A stretch of 64,000 bases of DNA from Ceratobasidium sp. AG-K. Lineage: Eukaryota > Basidiomycota > Agaricomycetes > Cantharellales > Ceratobasidiaceae. How positions within the stretch are numbered: the stretch's first letter is position 1; each line of letters opens with the position of its first letter. Below, piece by piece: positions 7,850-17,611 of the stretch. The notes under the pieces are model-generated. The model was given only the letters and a program-made list of their open reading frames with translations. It searched no databases and was not told where the DNA came from. The stretch spans positions 1,426,001 through 1,490,000 of the forward strand of contig JAWNGF010000011.1 of assembly GCA_037039685.1 (NCBI GenBank), read 5' to 3'. The position numbers and the translations under genes are program-made.

Positions 7850-9847
7850 TTAGAGGGAGACCTTGCCTTTTCCCGACTCGGATTCCTCCTCTATTTTTCC
7901 TTCCCTTCCCTTGAGGTTAGGTTCCTCCTTTTTCCATTCCTTCTCTGGGCATTTGGCAAGCATATGTTTGTCTGATCCGCATTTCAGGCAGCGTTTCGAG
8001 GAAATCCTAGCCTTGTAAACCTCGTCTGGAAGTCTTTTTGTAGAGCTAGAGGATGCTGTTACTGTCTTCTTCCCCGTTGTGTTCTTGATTGCTTGTAGTT
8101 TCTGATCAATAGAGATTGCGATTGATATCCATCGGTCAAGGGATAGTTCTCGTTCTGTTCCATCTTTGTTGATCAGGGTTAGTTCGAAACGAGCCAGTTC
8201 GGTTTTGACCTCAGGCTTCAACCCTTCCTTGAATTGGTTGATCAGAGCTTCCTGTCCCCAGTTTACATCTACCAGAAGGTATCGGAATTCCGAAGCATAG
8301 TTTGCTACCGAGTTGGTCTGTTTGCATTTTTGGATGTCCGATTCAGCTTTAGCCTTTTTGTTAGGGTCGCTGAACTGTTCCATGAAGTGTGCTTTGAAAT
8401 TCTCCCAAGAGGTGAGATTTTGGTTATTTCCTCCTTGGTTAAGCGATCGTAAGAGTACTTGTGCCCAGTGGGTGGCGGCTTTGTTCTCGGATTTGAAGTT
8501 TGCTAGGGCTTCGCGGATCCTTTCTTTGTTGGAAGTGTATTGGTCGCCTAGATGTACAAAGTAACTCTCCATTTGCATAATGAACATTTCAGCGCCTTCT
8601 CCTTTCTTTCCGTCGAAGGCTTCCGGACGAGTAACCGTGTGATGACGAGGTCCACTACTGATGTTTGGGTTCTCGATTAGTCGTTGGATTCTTAGTTCTA
8701 ATTCGTCGATCCTGGTAGATTCCGCATCTGGATGTGGTGGAGAATTTGATCGCCTAGACGGGATCCCGTGCAGGGATGCTTTGTCCATTTCTTCTCGCAT
8801 ATAGTTAATGGTTTCCTGAACTTCAGTGATTTTGGCCGTGAAGGAAGTTCCTTCCTGTCGTAAGGTTTCTAGTCCTTGTGTTACTGCCTTGTTCCATTCG
8901 AGTTGCCCTTGTCTGGTAGTGTTGAGTTCTTCGCGTACATTGTTCACAAGTCCTTGAGTGTTGGTAACCTCATTTCAAAGGCGGGTTACGTCTTGTCCGA
9001 CTAGAAAAGAATTATGTTTGCCATTTCTAGCCGCGTTCAGAATGTCCGTCAAGGTGCCTTGTAGGGTGTTGATGGAGTTGTTAAAGATTTGCTGGTTGTT
9101 TGCCAGGACTTGTGTGGCTTGTTCTAGGCCGCCAAGTCTTCGATCGATAGTGACTCTCATCCTGTCTATGACCCTAAGGACAGCGTTGTGTCTTCCTTCT
9201 AGGAGATCGTTCAGATTGTCTAGGTTACTGATTACGGTCCTCCTGCTGGAGCTGGAACTTGAACTTGAGCTTCCTAGATCACCGGCGCTTTGTTGTACCG
9301 GAGCCGATTGTTCGGAGTAACCCTGAGGAACATATGGTGGTGCTGGAATCGCTGGTGTGACTGGTTGGGAAGCCATTGGAATTGGTCCTGCATTGGTGAT
9401 GGTTCCTCCAATTTGAGGGACTGTAGGAACATTGGGAATGTGTGGTGTAGGAGGAGGTCTAATGGGGGCAAGCGACACACCCCCATGAGCTTCAGGTTGG
9501 GGAGAAAAGAATTGTCTCCTAGGCCCTAGTGGCCACAAGGGACGCGATGGCCCTGGACTTCTGGTCGAAATACAAATTACAGCTGGAGTGGGGTCATTTG
9601 TAAGATCTCCTGGTTCTCTATTCGTGATAGTGGGTTCTTCCTCTTGTACCGTTGTCATGTCGGCAATGCCAAAAGCTCCTGGCATTGATGTTTGACTTTG
9701 AGGATGTGATCGGGTAGGTCCTCCCGCTTGAGCTTGTGCGATATCTTGTTCGTTTAGTGATCCTGTGGGCCTTGCGGCTCAACTGGGTCCTCTTCTTGTT
9801 GATATAGTGGATGAGGGACGTGATCCTCCGTCTTCTTGAATAGACAT
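7850..9847 (-). pseudogene. gag: Gag of gypsy copy 2 with two nonsense codons
   Basis: Co-linear with the 666-residue gag of copy 1 from ATG 9847-9845 to TAA 7852-7850. Two in-frame TGA codons break it: 9781-9779 (Trp in copy 1) and 8977-8975 (CGA Arg in copy 1). Everything else, including the Ser run, the gag core and the CCHC knuckle CLKCGSDKHMLAKC, remains open. No indel is seen. The longest open piece is 8974-7850. It probably cannot make full Gag without readthrough or help from an intact copy. Confidence 0.88.
7868..7874 (-). promoter_or_regulatory. -1 ribosomal frameshift slippery heptamer GGGAAAA (copy 2)
   Basis: In the gag frame TCG GGA AAA GGC, 16 bases before the gag stop at 7852-7850. 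The -1 frame passes through the stop region into pol (GLPLTVCGET). Position and heptamer are the same in copy 1. Confidence 0.72.
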
Positions 9848-9862
9848 GTTTGTATGTTGTTA

Positions 9863-9874
9863 AGCTTGTTTTGT
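9863..9874 (-). other. Primer-binding site, self-priming type (copy 2)
   Basis: ACAAAACAAGCT on the minus strand, two bases from the LTR. It is exactly complementary to AGCTTGTTTTGT at 10049-10038, the inferred first 12 nt of the element RNA (26-33 nt after the LTR TATA run). Known for Tf1 and sushi-group chromoviruses; inferred here from sequence. Confidence 0.75.
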
Positions 9875-9876
9875 AA

Positions 9877-10349
9877 TGTCGTAAGCTTCTTCTTGGTGGC
9901 TATGAGACAAGCCACGATGGAGAGTGGACGGCACTAAGACCTTAGTGACCTCTTGAACCGCAACACACTTAAGCGTCTGTAGGCTCTTGAGGGTAGGGGT
10001 GGTTCAAAGTGTCACTCAAAGGGGATGTTTTGACGAGACAAAACAAGCTGGGGTTGCCAGGCTTGTTGGTCCTCTATATATATTCAGGAAATGGCCGAGT
10101 CATACAAGGCGCAGCCGCACGAGTCATACATACAAGCCAGTCAGGAGTGTCCATGTGAGTCATGCTGTATGAACAGACATGACTTGTACAAAGCACAGCC
10201 GCGTTACACAGTGAAACACATAACCACAAGAAGGTGGCAACGCGGCAGGAAAAACAAGGGGAGAGACAAACAGAGAACAAACACATACACAAGCAACAAG
10301 AGAGGATGAGATGTAGGCGAGTCCGATGGCGAGAGCATGGCTCACAACA
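9877..10349 (-). repeat. 5' LTR of gypsy copy 2 (473 bp)
   Basis: TG..CA ends; pairs with 3116-3588. It contains the minus-strand promoter (TATA run at 10075-10082) and the RNA start segment complementary to the PBS. Confidence 0.95.
10073..10084 (-). promoter_or_regulatory. TATA element of the LTR promoter
   Basis: AATATATATAGA on the minus strand. The segment complementary to the PBS starts at 10049, 26-33 nt further on, the normal TATA-to-start distance, which supports 10049 as the RNA start. Confidence 0.6.
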
Positions 10350-10559
10350 TCCAACCATAATGTCTTGTGCAAACCTTGCCGTGACACTAACATCCTTGTC
10401 TCAGACCCATGTCCACACCCTCTCAAATGCGTCAACTGCCAAGGTCCACACCAGGCAAATGACCCCTCTTGCCCCCGCCGTTCCAAGTTCTGTGCCCCTC
10501 GCGAGTCATTTGTCATCCCGTCCTCCCAACCCGCCGCTGACGGCATGGATACGGAATGA
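10350..10559 (+). pseudogene. LINE ORF1, right part (end of the zinc-knuckle domain)
   Basis: After the gypsy element and its second target copy, frame 0 resumes at 10355 (HNVLCKPCRD) and completes the knuckle started at about 3080. It then runs through another knuckle (CVNCQGPHQANDPSC) to TGA at 10557-10559. That stop overlaps the ORF2 start as ATGA (10556-10559). Confidence 0.85.
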
Positions 10560-13500
10560 GTGTCGGCCCTTGCAGAGTACTGCAGCTGAACGTTGCCCGG
10601 TCCAACATTCGCATGCACGCCCTCCTAAATGACCTTCTCCACTTTGATATTTGTCTTTTCCAGGATCCCTGGTGGGGGAAGATTGGCGTTGAGCGCTTGA
10701 CCTCCTCCGCTGAGACTGAAATTCTAGGTACTGTTGCTTGTCCTGCCTGGTCATGTTTCTTGCCTCCTGTGACTACTGGTTCTCCCGACGTGGTTATTTA
10801 TGTGCGGAAAGGTAGGTTGTACCTGTTGGCGGCTTTGTCCTCTACGGTTCAGTCTTCTCCTTCTGTGCTTGCTATTGATGTCTTGGTTTCTGGGTTCTTG
10901 GTCTGCCTGGTTAGTATTTATCTGTGTGGCTCGTCTATGGCTTCTTCTCTACAGGTTCTCCTTGATCAACCCGTCTACCCCCTCATCCCCATCGTCTTTG
11001 CTGGTGATTTTAACCTTCATCATGAGCTTTGGTCGTTACCTGATGCCCCGAGATCGAATACGCATGCAGAAGATCTCGCTGAGTGGATTGTTTCCAATAA
11101 TATCACCATCCTTAATGATCAGACACCCACTCGACTTGGTACACATACCCAACGCAATTTGATTATCGACCTTACTCTGCTTAACCACGCTGCTGCTGAT
11201 TCCGAATGTATTATTGATTGGGATTGCTCCAATAGCTTCTCTCTCCACTCGGATCACCACGCCATCTCCTTTGTCATCCAGCCACCCGTCCACATTCATT
11301 TCGAGCCACCTGAACCTACCTTCCGATTCCCAATTGATGCATCACGTCAAAAGGAATGGAAACAGGAATTCGCTGGTGCTATCAAAAAATTCGCTCCGTT
11401 TACATATCTCACTCATAACAACCTCGAACATGCTGCAACCTTGTTGCTCCAAAGCATGTCCGAAGCCACTGAACGCTCCATGAAAAAGGTCCAAGTTGGC
11501 ACTGCCCCTGCTTGCGCTCTCTGGTGGAATGAGGACTGCGATTTTGCAATCAACTCCGTCAAAAACTGTCCCAACACCCCGGAGGACAAAGAACAATCCC
11601 GTGCCATCCTGCGTCAAGCTATTCGCTCTGCCAAGCGCAAACACGCTGACAAAATCTGCAACGAAATTGTTCACCTCACCGACCTTTACAAAATTACATC
11701 TTGGGCTTCTGGCAAACGTTCGTCTTGTATGCCTCCCATCTCCAAACCCGACGGCATGGCTATCACCCCAGATGACCAAGCCAATGCATTCCGCACTGCC
11801 TTCTTCCCCACGCAAATACCCCCTGTTGATCTCGAAGATGACTTTGGTATTTGATCCAGGCCCACTAGGGCCCATCACACAATCACGCATCACAAGATCA
11901 AAAAAGCCCTGGACACCTCGTCCAATACATCTGCACCAGGGGCCTTTGGATCCAATTTCCGACTTCTCAAATGGGTATTTGCCGCTCACCCGCTCCTCCT
12001 CATGGACCTATACAATGGCTGTCTCAACCTCGGCTTCCACCCTTTATGCCTCCGCAAAGCCGTCATTTCAGTCATTCCCAAACCTAGGAGGGCCGACATG
12101 TCCAATCCAAAATCATACTGTCCTATTGCATTACTGGAGTGTCTCAGTAAGTGCTTGGAAAAAGTTATTACAAACCGGCTTTTGTTTGAAGTTGGCAAGT
12201 TCAACTTAGTCCCGTTCACTCAATTTGGCGGACGTGACTCGTCATCTTGTGTAGATGCTGGCCTCTCACTTGTCCACGACATTCAATCTGCTTGGAAAAA
12301 CAACAAAAACCCCTCTTTGCTCACTCTTGATATTTCTGGCTATTTTAACAATATTAATCATCAACGTCTCATCAAAACTCTTCGTACTCTGGGTTTCTCT
12401 AATCGTATTTGCGACTGGCTTGCTTCTTATCTTTCTGACCGTTCCGTGTGTTTCCGTATTGATTCTCATCTCTGTGATCCCATCAAACTCTCTCCTGTTG
12501 GCGTACCTCAAGGTTCTCCCCTTTCTCCCATCCTCAGCTCTATTTACACTCTCCCAGTTCTTCTGGCTCTCAACAATTTCAACAATACTGTTACCAAAGC
12601 GTACATTGACGACTTCTCCATACTTACATATTCCCATTCTTTCCATGATAACTGTGAAACTCTCCGTGATGCTGTCTCTTCTGTCTCTGATGTTCTTTCC
12701 CGTCTTGGTCTTTCTTTCGAACTTCCCAAGTCTGAGCTGGTGCATTTTGCCAAAAACAAGGCGGCCATGTCTTCCAACCCTGACGTCACCCTAGATCAAC
12801 CCAATGGAGCTACACACGTTGTACGTGCACTGTCCTCCATGCGCTGGCTTGGGTTCTTTCTAGATCGCCGTCTTGATTTCCGAGATCACGTGAAGAAGAT
12901 GGCCACCAAGGGTCTCTCAGTGATTGCTAGCCTTCAGATACTTGCCAACTGTGTTTGTGGTATTTCCACTGCCCATGCTCGCCTTCTCTACAAAACTTGT
13001 GTAATGCCTGTCCTTACATACGGATCACCTCTTTGGTACACTGGAACACGTCAAACTTATCTATACAAACCACTCATCAAAGCCCAAAATGTCGGCCTCC
13101 GCTGGCTACTTGGTGCTTTCAGGACATGCCCGGTCCCTGCCATGGAGCATCTCGCCTCCATCCTACCCATCCCCCTTGCATTGCGTCGTCTCTCCGAGAA
13201 TGTTGCAAACCGTCTCCGCACACTCCCACCTGCATCCCAACTTGCCCAACGCCTACCTGAATCCTGGGACACTCACAACCCGGAGGTTCCTCACCCTCAA
13301 CGACTGAACCTTGCTCAACCCACCATCATCCACCAACTCGCTGGTATGTTGCACCCCGACGCCGAGCATATTATTCCATATCTCGTTGCACCCTGGGACT
13401 CACCACATCCCTGGGGCGACCGACTCTCTGTGCACATACCCAAGCTTAACTCCACCAAGGAAGAACGCAAGGCTTTCGTCTTAGAACAGCTGAATTGCAT

Positions 13501-14422
13501 TGGGTCAGCCGATTCCGACGGTTCTCTAGTCTGCTACTCAGATGGGTCCAAGCGCGTCGTCCGCGGTATCAGTTGCGTCGGGTCCGGGTACTCCATTAAC
13601 CGGTTTGGTCATGAGATCAAGGCCAAGTGTCTAGGCTTAGGTTGCAAGGCTGAAGTCTATGACGCGGAGATGTGGGCACTTGCGTCCGCTGCATTCTCGG
13701 CTAACGCCATTGCTTCTGTTCCTGCCCCTCCCAAGCTCATGTTCTGCGTCGACAATATCGCTGCCGTCCAAACCATCGCTGATCTATCCCGCCACTCATG
13801 CCAAAGCGCATCGATTGTCTTCCGCAAGGCGATCGATGATTTTCTCACTCGTCATCCTAATGCTTTGGTCGAGATCCTCTGGGTCCCCGGTCACACTGGC
13901 ATCGCTGGTAACGAACGCGCCGACACTTTAGCTGAACAGGGCGGACTTACGCCTCCTACCCCCTTCTTCCACCATACCATAACCTGGGCTCGGGCTCGCT
14001 CTAAGACTCAGGCGGTCAGGGATTGGACCCGGTCCTGGAATGCCTCGCGGCGTTCCAATCACGTACTCCACACACTCCCTCGATCTCCCACTTGGAAGCT
14101 CCACCCCTCGTTCCACGCCCCATCCATAGCCAAAGCTCCCCGCTTGGCTCTCACCCGATTTGCTCAGGCCATTCTTGGTCATGGGTTCTTTGGCGAGTAC
14201 TACCAACGCTTTGTATCCTCGGAGGACACCGGCTGCCCTTGTGGCAAGGTGGGGGTGCAAACGGTACGGCACATCTTAATTGATTGCCCACGTCACGACA
14301 ACGAGCGTAGGATCCTGCACAAGGCCTCCTCGTTTCTATCCTTCAACGCCTTATTTGGCAAAGCTGAGGGCCTTTCGGCCATCATGCTTTTTATTTCTCA
14401 ATCGTCTGCGTTTATCAAATAG
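10556..14422 (+). pseudogene. LINE ORF2: AP endonuclease, reverse transcriptase, RNase H; one in-frame stop
   Basis: The ATG at 10556 overlaps the ORF1 stop. The N-terminal ~230 residues are an APE-type endonuclease (LQLNVARSN, LFQDPW, VFAGDFNLHH, HSDHHAISF). The usual QEPW Glu reads Asp here. A TGA at 11852-11854 interrupts the frame, but the same frame continues immediately ([13 protein letters not shown]). It runs through the RT ([28 protein letters not shown] at about 12605), RNase H ([35 protein letters not shown]) and a C-terminal Cys/His block (CPCGK.. [10 protein letters not shown]) to the stop at 14420-14422. Domain order is that of Tad/I-group LINEs. Without the TGA it would be about 1288 residues. 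Confidence 0.9.
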
Positions 14423-14595
14423 TATAGTCGGTCCTTAGTCTTCTCTACGCGCCTTAGGCGCTCGCTTAACGTACACCTACCAGCCACTGCACTACTCTTC
14501 TTTACCTTCGTATAATTGTCTCGGCTTTGTCTCTCGGCGGTTAGACCTTGTGTTCTTGTAGCCAATATAACGTATTTAAAAAAAAAAAAAAAAAA
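14423..14595 (+). other. LINE 3' UTR and poly(A) tail
   Basis: About 155 bp after the ORF2 stop, then 18 consecutive A residues (14578-14595), the hallmark of target-primed reverse transcription. It marks the right border of the LINE. Confidence 0.85.
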
Positions 14596-15475
14596 GTTCC
14601 ATCACGTGACCAGCCCAGTACAAATCTGGATGTGCAATAAATACCCAGTTGGGACCGAACTTCAGTAACAAGGTCGGGCCGGATCAGCACGGCGAAACCT
14701 AGACGTACGGACCGACGCTAATGTACCTCACGGGGTCAAATTAGCGTCATTTGATTAACCTCGAATTGCAAGCAACGGATTCGAGAGGATTAGGTCTGAG
14801 TGATTCCCGGGGTTTCAGGCACTTAAATCAACGTAGTTCGACAAACCGGCCCCAAAGAGTTACAATTATTGTAAACGTATCTCAGTTTGATGATACGTAT
14901 AGCTAATTTGGCCAAAGTCAGAGGGAGTAAGAGGGGGCAGTTCTCTATCCAGTGATGGCGATCCAAGGTTATAACCCCACGACCCCGTACTTTGAACCCG
15001 GCGACAAACCTCCACGCTAACTCCTGTACAGGTAGGGGATTTTGCCCGTCTCCGACTTGATATTCTGCCATCATGAGCCCTTTGCAGCGGTAGAACCAGT
15101 TTGATCTCTACTGGGATCCCAAACACGGGCGTTATGGACGTTGCCGGTTCCATCCAGGCTTTAAAGTAGTGCATAAAGTGCAAAGGCGTAGTTGAGGGTA
15201 TCTGAAAGTACATATCTCCCTTCAAAAGCGCCTCCTAGGAGTGCCTCTAGTGATTCTCGGCCGTCACGGTTTGTTGCATTTACCTCATATACGTACATGT
15301 GGCGCCGGAGCATTCTCAGATCCCCCGCTACAATGATTTGTTTACTTCCGAGCATTCAAGCGTTCTGCATATTGGCGCTATATGTAGTACGTCATAACGA
15401 TTTTTTAATACAGGGAAGGTCAATCAACCGGAATGACGTTGTGATTCACCGCATATAAGCCTCAGGACAGATTCC
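14596..15475. other. Intergenic stretch, nothing recognised
   Basis: 880 bp between the LINE tail and the stop of the CHAT gene. Only short open frames with no recognisable content are present. It presumably includes the 3' UTR of the CHAT gene. Confidence 0.5.
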
Positions 15476-17161
15476 TCAATTCCCAATATGCAAAAACGGC
15501 ACCCAACGACTGAATGGCAAGTTCTCGGATCGAAGCTTTTGTACCGCAACATGTACCGCCTCAGCAACGAATGCCAAGTCAGCTCCCCCTCGCTGAAATA
15601 GATGCTCGTAAAATGAGCTCGCAAAGGTCGGGCCGTCGGCGTCGATTATGCTCCACATCGTCCCCACAACGCTCGGTATCCCCGCGAATACAAGCGTCCC
15701 GGCTAGATGAACCACCTCATTGGGTAGATTTTTGGCGCCAGCAGCTGTTTGACAGGCGCTCAGGACGACAAGTTTTGGCTTGGAGTAGTATTGAAACTTG
15801 AAACGCCACAGTTGTTCAATGCTCAACGAGCATGAAGGGAGGTAAATTGCGCTACTCAAAGGGTTGAGGATGTTTTGCGAAGCGTGCGAGGCAAAATGAA
15901 CGACTTCAGTTCTGCGAATGCGGTCCAGTATTCCATCGACAGTTTTCCGGCGCTCGAGGGCAGAAGGACCCAAATCCACTCTGTAAAAACGTACTCCCCC
16001 GTTGGCATATTTGTCAACCGTGGTTCGAATTCGTTCGATCTCTGCTTCGACGGCAGGCAATGAAGCTTGACCCGGAGTCTTGACATCACCCATGGTGGCT
16101 AGCGACAAGGGGAGCTGGGTCGGGGAATCGTCTAAAGGAAGTACGCTTAGCTTTGGTATGTAGGAAGAAATGATATAGTCTAGGCAGCATTTGACGGGTT
16201 GTTTGAAAGTTCCGGCCGCGTGGATTGGCAAAAAAGAGAAGGGTCCGGTAGCACACCACCAGAGGCGCGTGGAAGGAATACCGGCCGGATCGCATGGCTG
16301 AATCTTTAGAAAGGATATGATTGGGAAGACCACAGCGGTCCAGAGCGTAGCAAGGGTTTCCTGGATTATGAAATTTACATTTGTGGGGTCTTGAGGGTTG
16401 CGCACCAGCTCACGCGTAGGCTCCTCACCACGAACTTCACGTCTGGCACCAGAGAGAGCATTTTTCAGTGAGTTACTCATGGAAGTTAACTTTGACCAGT
16501 TAATCAAGGGCAGAGGGATATGGTGAATTTGAGGTTGCGTCTCGGTGGTAGTATGATGGGGTTGAAGTACAAGCGCAAAACAGGAATAACTGCTAGCTAT
16601 CAATACGACCACTGTTTTCTGTTGTAATCTCTTTGTAATCTGTTCGAACGTAGGGGGGTACGCAAAGTCTGGAATATGCTTGCGTGCAGCTAGAACTAGT
16701 TCATTATACTTGGATGCAAGACCATATCGATCCTTGGATTCAACCGTGTCGGCTTCCAGTTGTTTGGCAACATCCTCTAACTCCTGAGCGAGTTGGGGAT
16801 CTCTCCCCCGAACTGTGCCTGGATGAATTCGAAGGTGGTGTGCTTGGGCCCAGAAAGTGCAACGTCCATTCTCAAGAAGTTCAAGGGCCTTTTCATGCTG
16901 GTCGCAAGCTACAGCACATGCTGCTGCGTCGCTGGGCAGCCGGGTATCGGCGTCCATCAATAAGGAGAATGCATGTTTGAGGGGATGCCCAAACCAGGTC
17001 ATTTGCGAAAGGTAGGTGATTGCATCGCTGTACAGCGGAAGAGCCTCCTCTGGAGAACCTTCGTCCATTTTTTCGCTGGCACGTCTAGCGACGTCAGCGA
17101 GCCTTTCGCGAATTTCGCTTGGAGTCATCTCTAGAACCTTGTCAATGAGAGCAGCATACAT
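15476..17161 (-). CDS. CHAT domain protein (caspase-like peptidase) with a short TPR-like N-terminus
   Basis: About 561 residues from the ATG at 17161-17159. CHAT domains are clan CD cysteine peptidases, seen in fungi with TPR arrays and linked to regulated proteolysis or cell death. The C-terminal half has the full CHAT pattern: the catalytic His in VVHFASHAS (residue ~426) and Cys in VVLSACQTAAG (residue ~470). These are followed by LAGTLVFAGIPSVVGTMWSI, which supports the fold. The first ~200 residues are helical and TPR-like (EEALPLYSDAITYLSQ, DQHEKALELLENGRC). Relatives usually have many more TPRs. The frame is open upstream to a TAG near 17253, so an unseen 5' exon is possible; otherwise this is an N-terminally short member. 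Confidence 0.85.
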   Translation of the reverse strand: MYAALIDKVLEMTPSEIRERLADVARRASEKMDEGSPEEALPLYSDAITYLSQMTWFGHPLKHAFSLLMDADTRLPSDAAACAVACDQHEKALELLENGRCTFWAQAHHLRIHPGTVRGRDPQLAQELEDVAKQLEADTVESKDRYGLASKYNELVLAARKHIPDFAYPPTFEQITKRLQQKTVVVLIASSYSCFALVLQPHHTTTETQPQIHHIPLPLINWSKLTSMSNSLKNALSGARREVRGEEPTRELVRNPQDPTNVNFIIQETLATLWTAVVFPIISFLKIQPCDPAGIPSTRLWWCATGPFSFLPIHAAGTFKQPVKCCLDYIISSYIPKLSVLPLDDSPTQLPLSLATMGDVKTPGQASLPAVEAEIERIRTTVDKYANGGVRFYRVDLGPSALERRKTVDGILDRIRRTEVVHFASHASQNILNPLSSAIYLPSCSLSIEQLWRFKFQYYSKPKLVVLSACQTAAGAKNLPNEVVHLAGTLVFAGIPSVVGTMWSIIDADGPTFASSFYEHLFQRGGADLAFVAEAVHVAVQKLRSENLPFSRWVPFLHIGN

Positions 17162-17170
17162 CTCGCTCAA

Positions 17171-17611
17171 GCAAAGGGCTGGGTTGTAGATTTTGGAAGG
17201 ACTCTTGGGATCAAAGGTGAATGTAATAGTACAGTTAAGTAGGGGCGAAGGGAAGAGCTATGTGTGGCGTGGTTGATTCCGGGGCTCAGACGTCTCCTTC
17301 AATACTGTGCGTACAGCTTACTAATCAATCACCATTCGTCAGAAACCTCCGCGGGGCTCGTGGGATTCCAAGTGCCCCGTAAGTAGGGCTTTTGTCTCTT
17401 TTCTTATGGTCGGTAGGATGCATCTACTAGTGAGTTTCCCTAAGTGGGGTAAATCACATATTTCGGAAGGATCTACCGTTAACGAAATGCGATACTGGCC
17501 TGCTATTCCTTGCCATAATCGTAGCGTTGGATCTAGTGCAAGTGACAGTCGGATTCATATTGATTCAGGATTTCTACAAGATGGATGGATGGTATATAGT
17601 GCACATTCATG
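17171..17611. other. Intergenic stretch between F-box and CHAT genes
   Basis: About 440 bp. It should hold the CHAT promoter and the F-box 3' UTR. No clear motif or extra gene was seen. Confidence 0.4.

Larger units (their letters stand above)
3116..10349 (-). mobile_element. Complete Ty3/Gypsy chromovirus (copy 2), 7234 bp
   Basis: Minus-strand order: 5' LTR 10349-9877, self-priming PBS 9874-9863, gag 9847-7850, -1 slippery site, pol 7847-4392 ending in a chromodomain, a third ORF 4368-3634, polypurine tract, 3' LTR 3588-3116. The two 473-bp LTRs differ at only about three positions by eye, all CpG-type transitions, so insertion was recent. Despite this, gag has two stops, the third ORF one, and pol altered catalytic residues. 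Confidence 0.93.
2572..14595 (+). mobile_element. Non-LTR retrotransposon (LINE, Tad/I-like), interrupted by gypsy copy 2
   Basis: Two ORFs (a zinc-knuckle ORF1, then endonuclease-RT-RNase H ORF2) and an 18-A tail identify a LINE. The 7.2-kb gypsy element at 3116-10349 splits ORF1. The left end is cut by gypsy copy 1, so the true LINE 5' end is outside the window and its target duplication cannot be determined. ORF1 carries a frameshift and ORF2 one in-frame stop, so this copy is not autonomous. Confidence 0.9.

Noticed and set aside
16015..16045. GGTTCGAATTC resembling a tRNA B box
   Set aside because: No A box or cloverleaf around it, and it lies inside the CHAT coding exon. No tRNA gene was found in the window.
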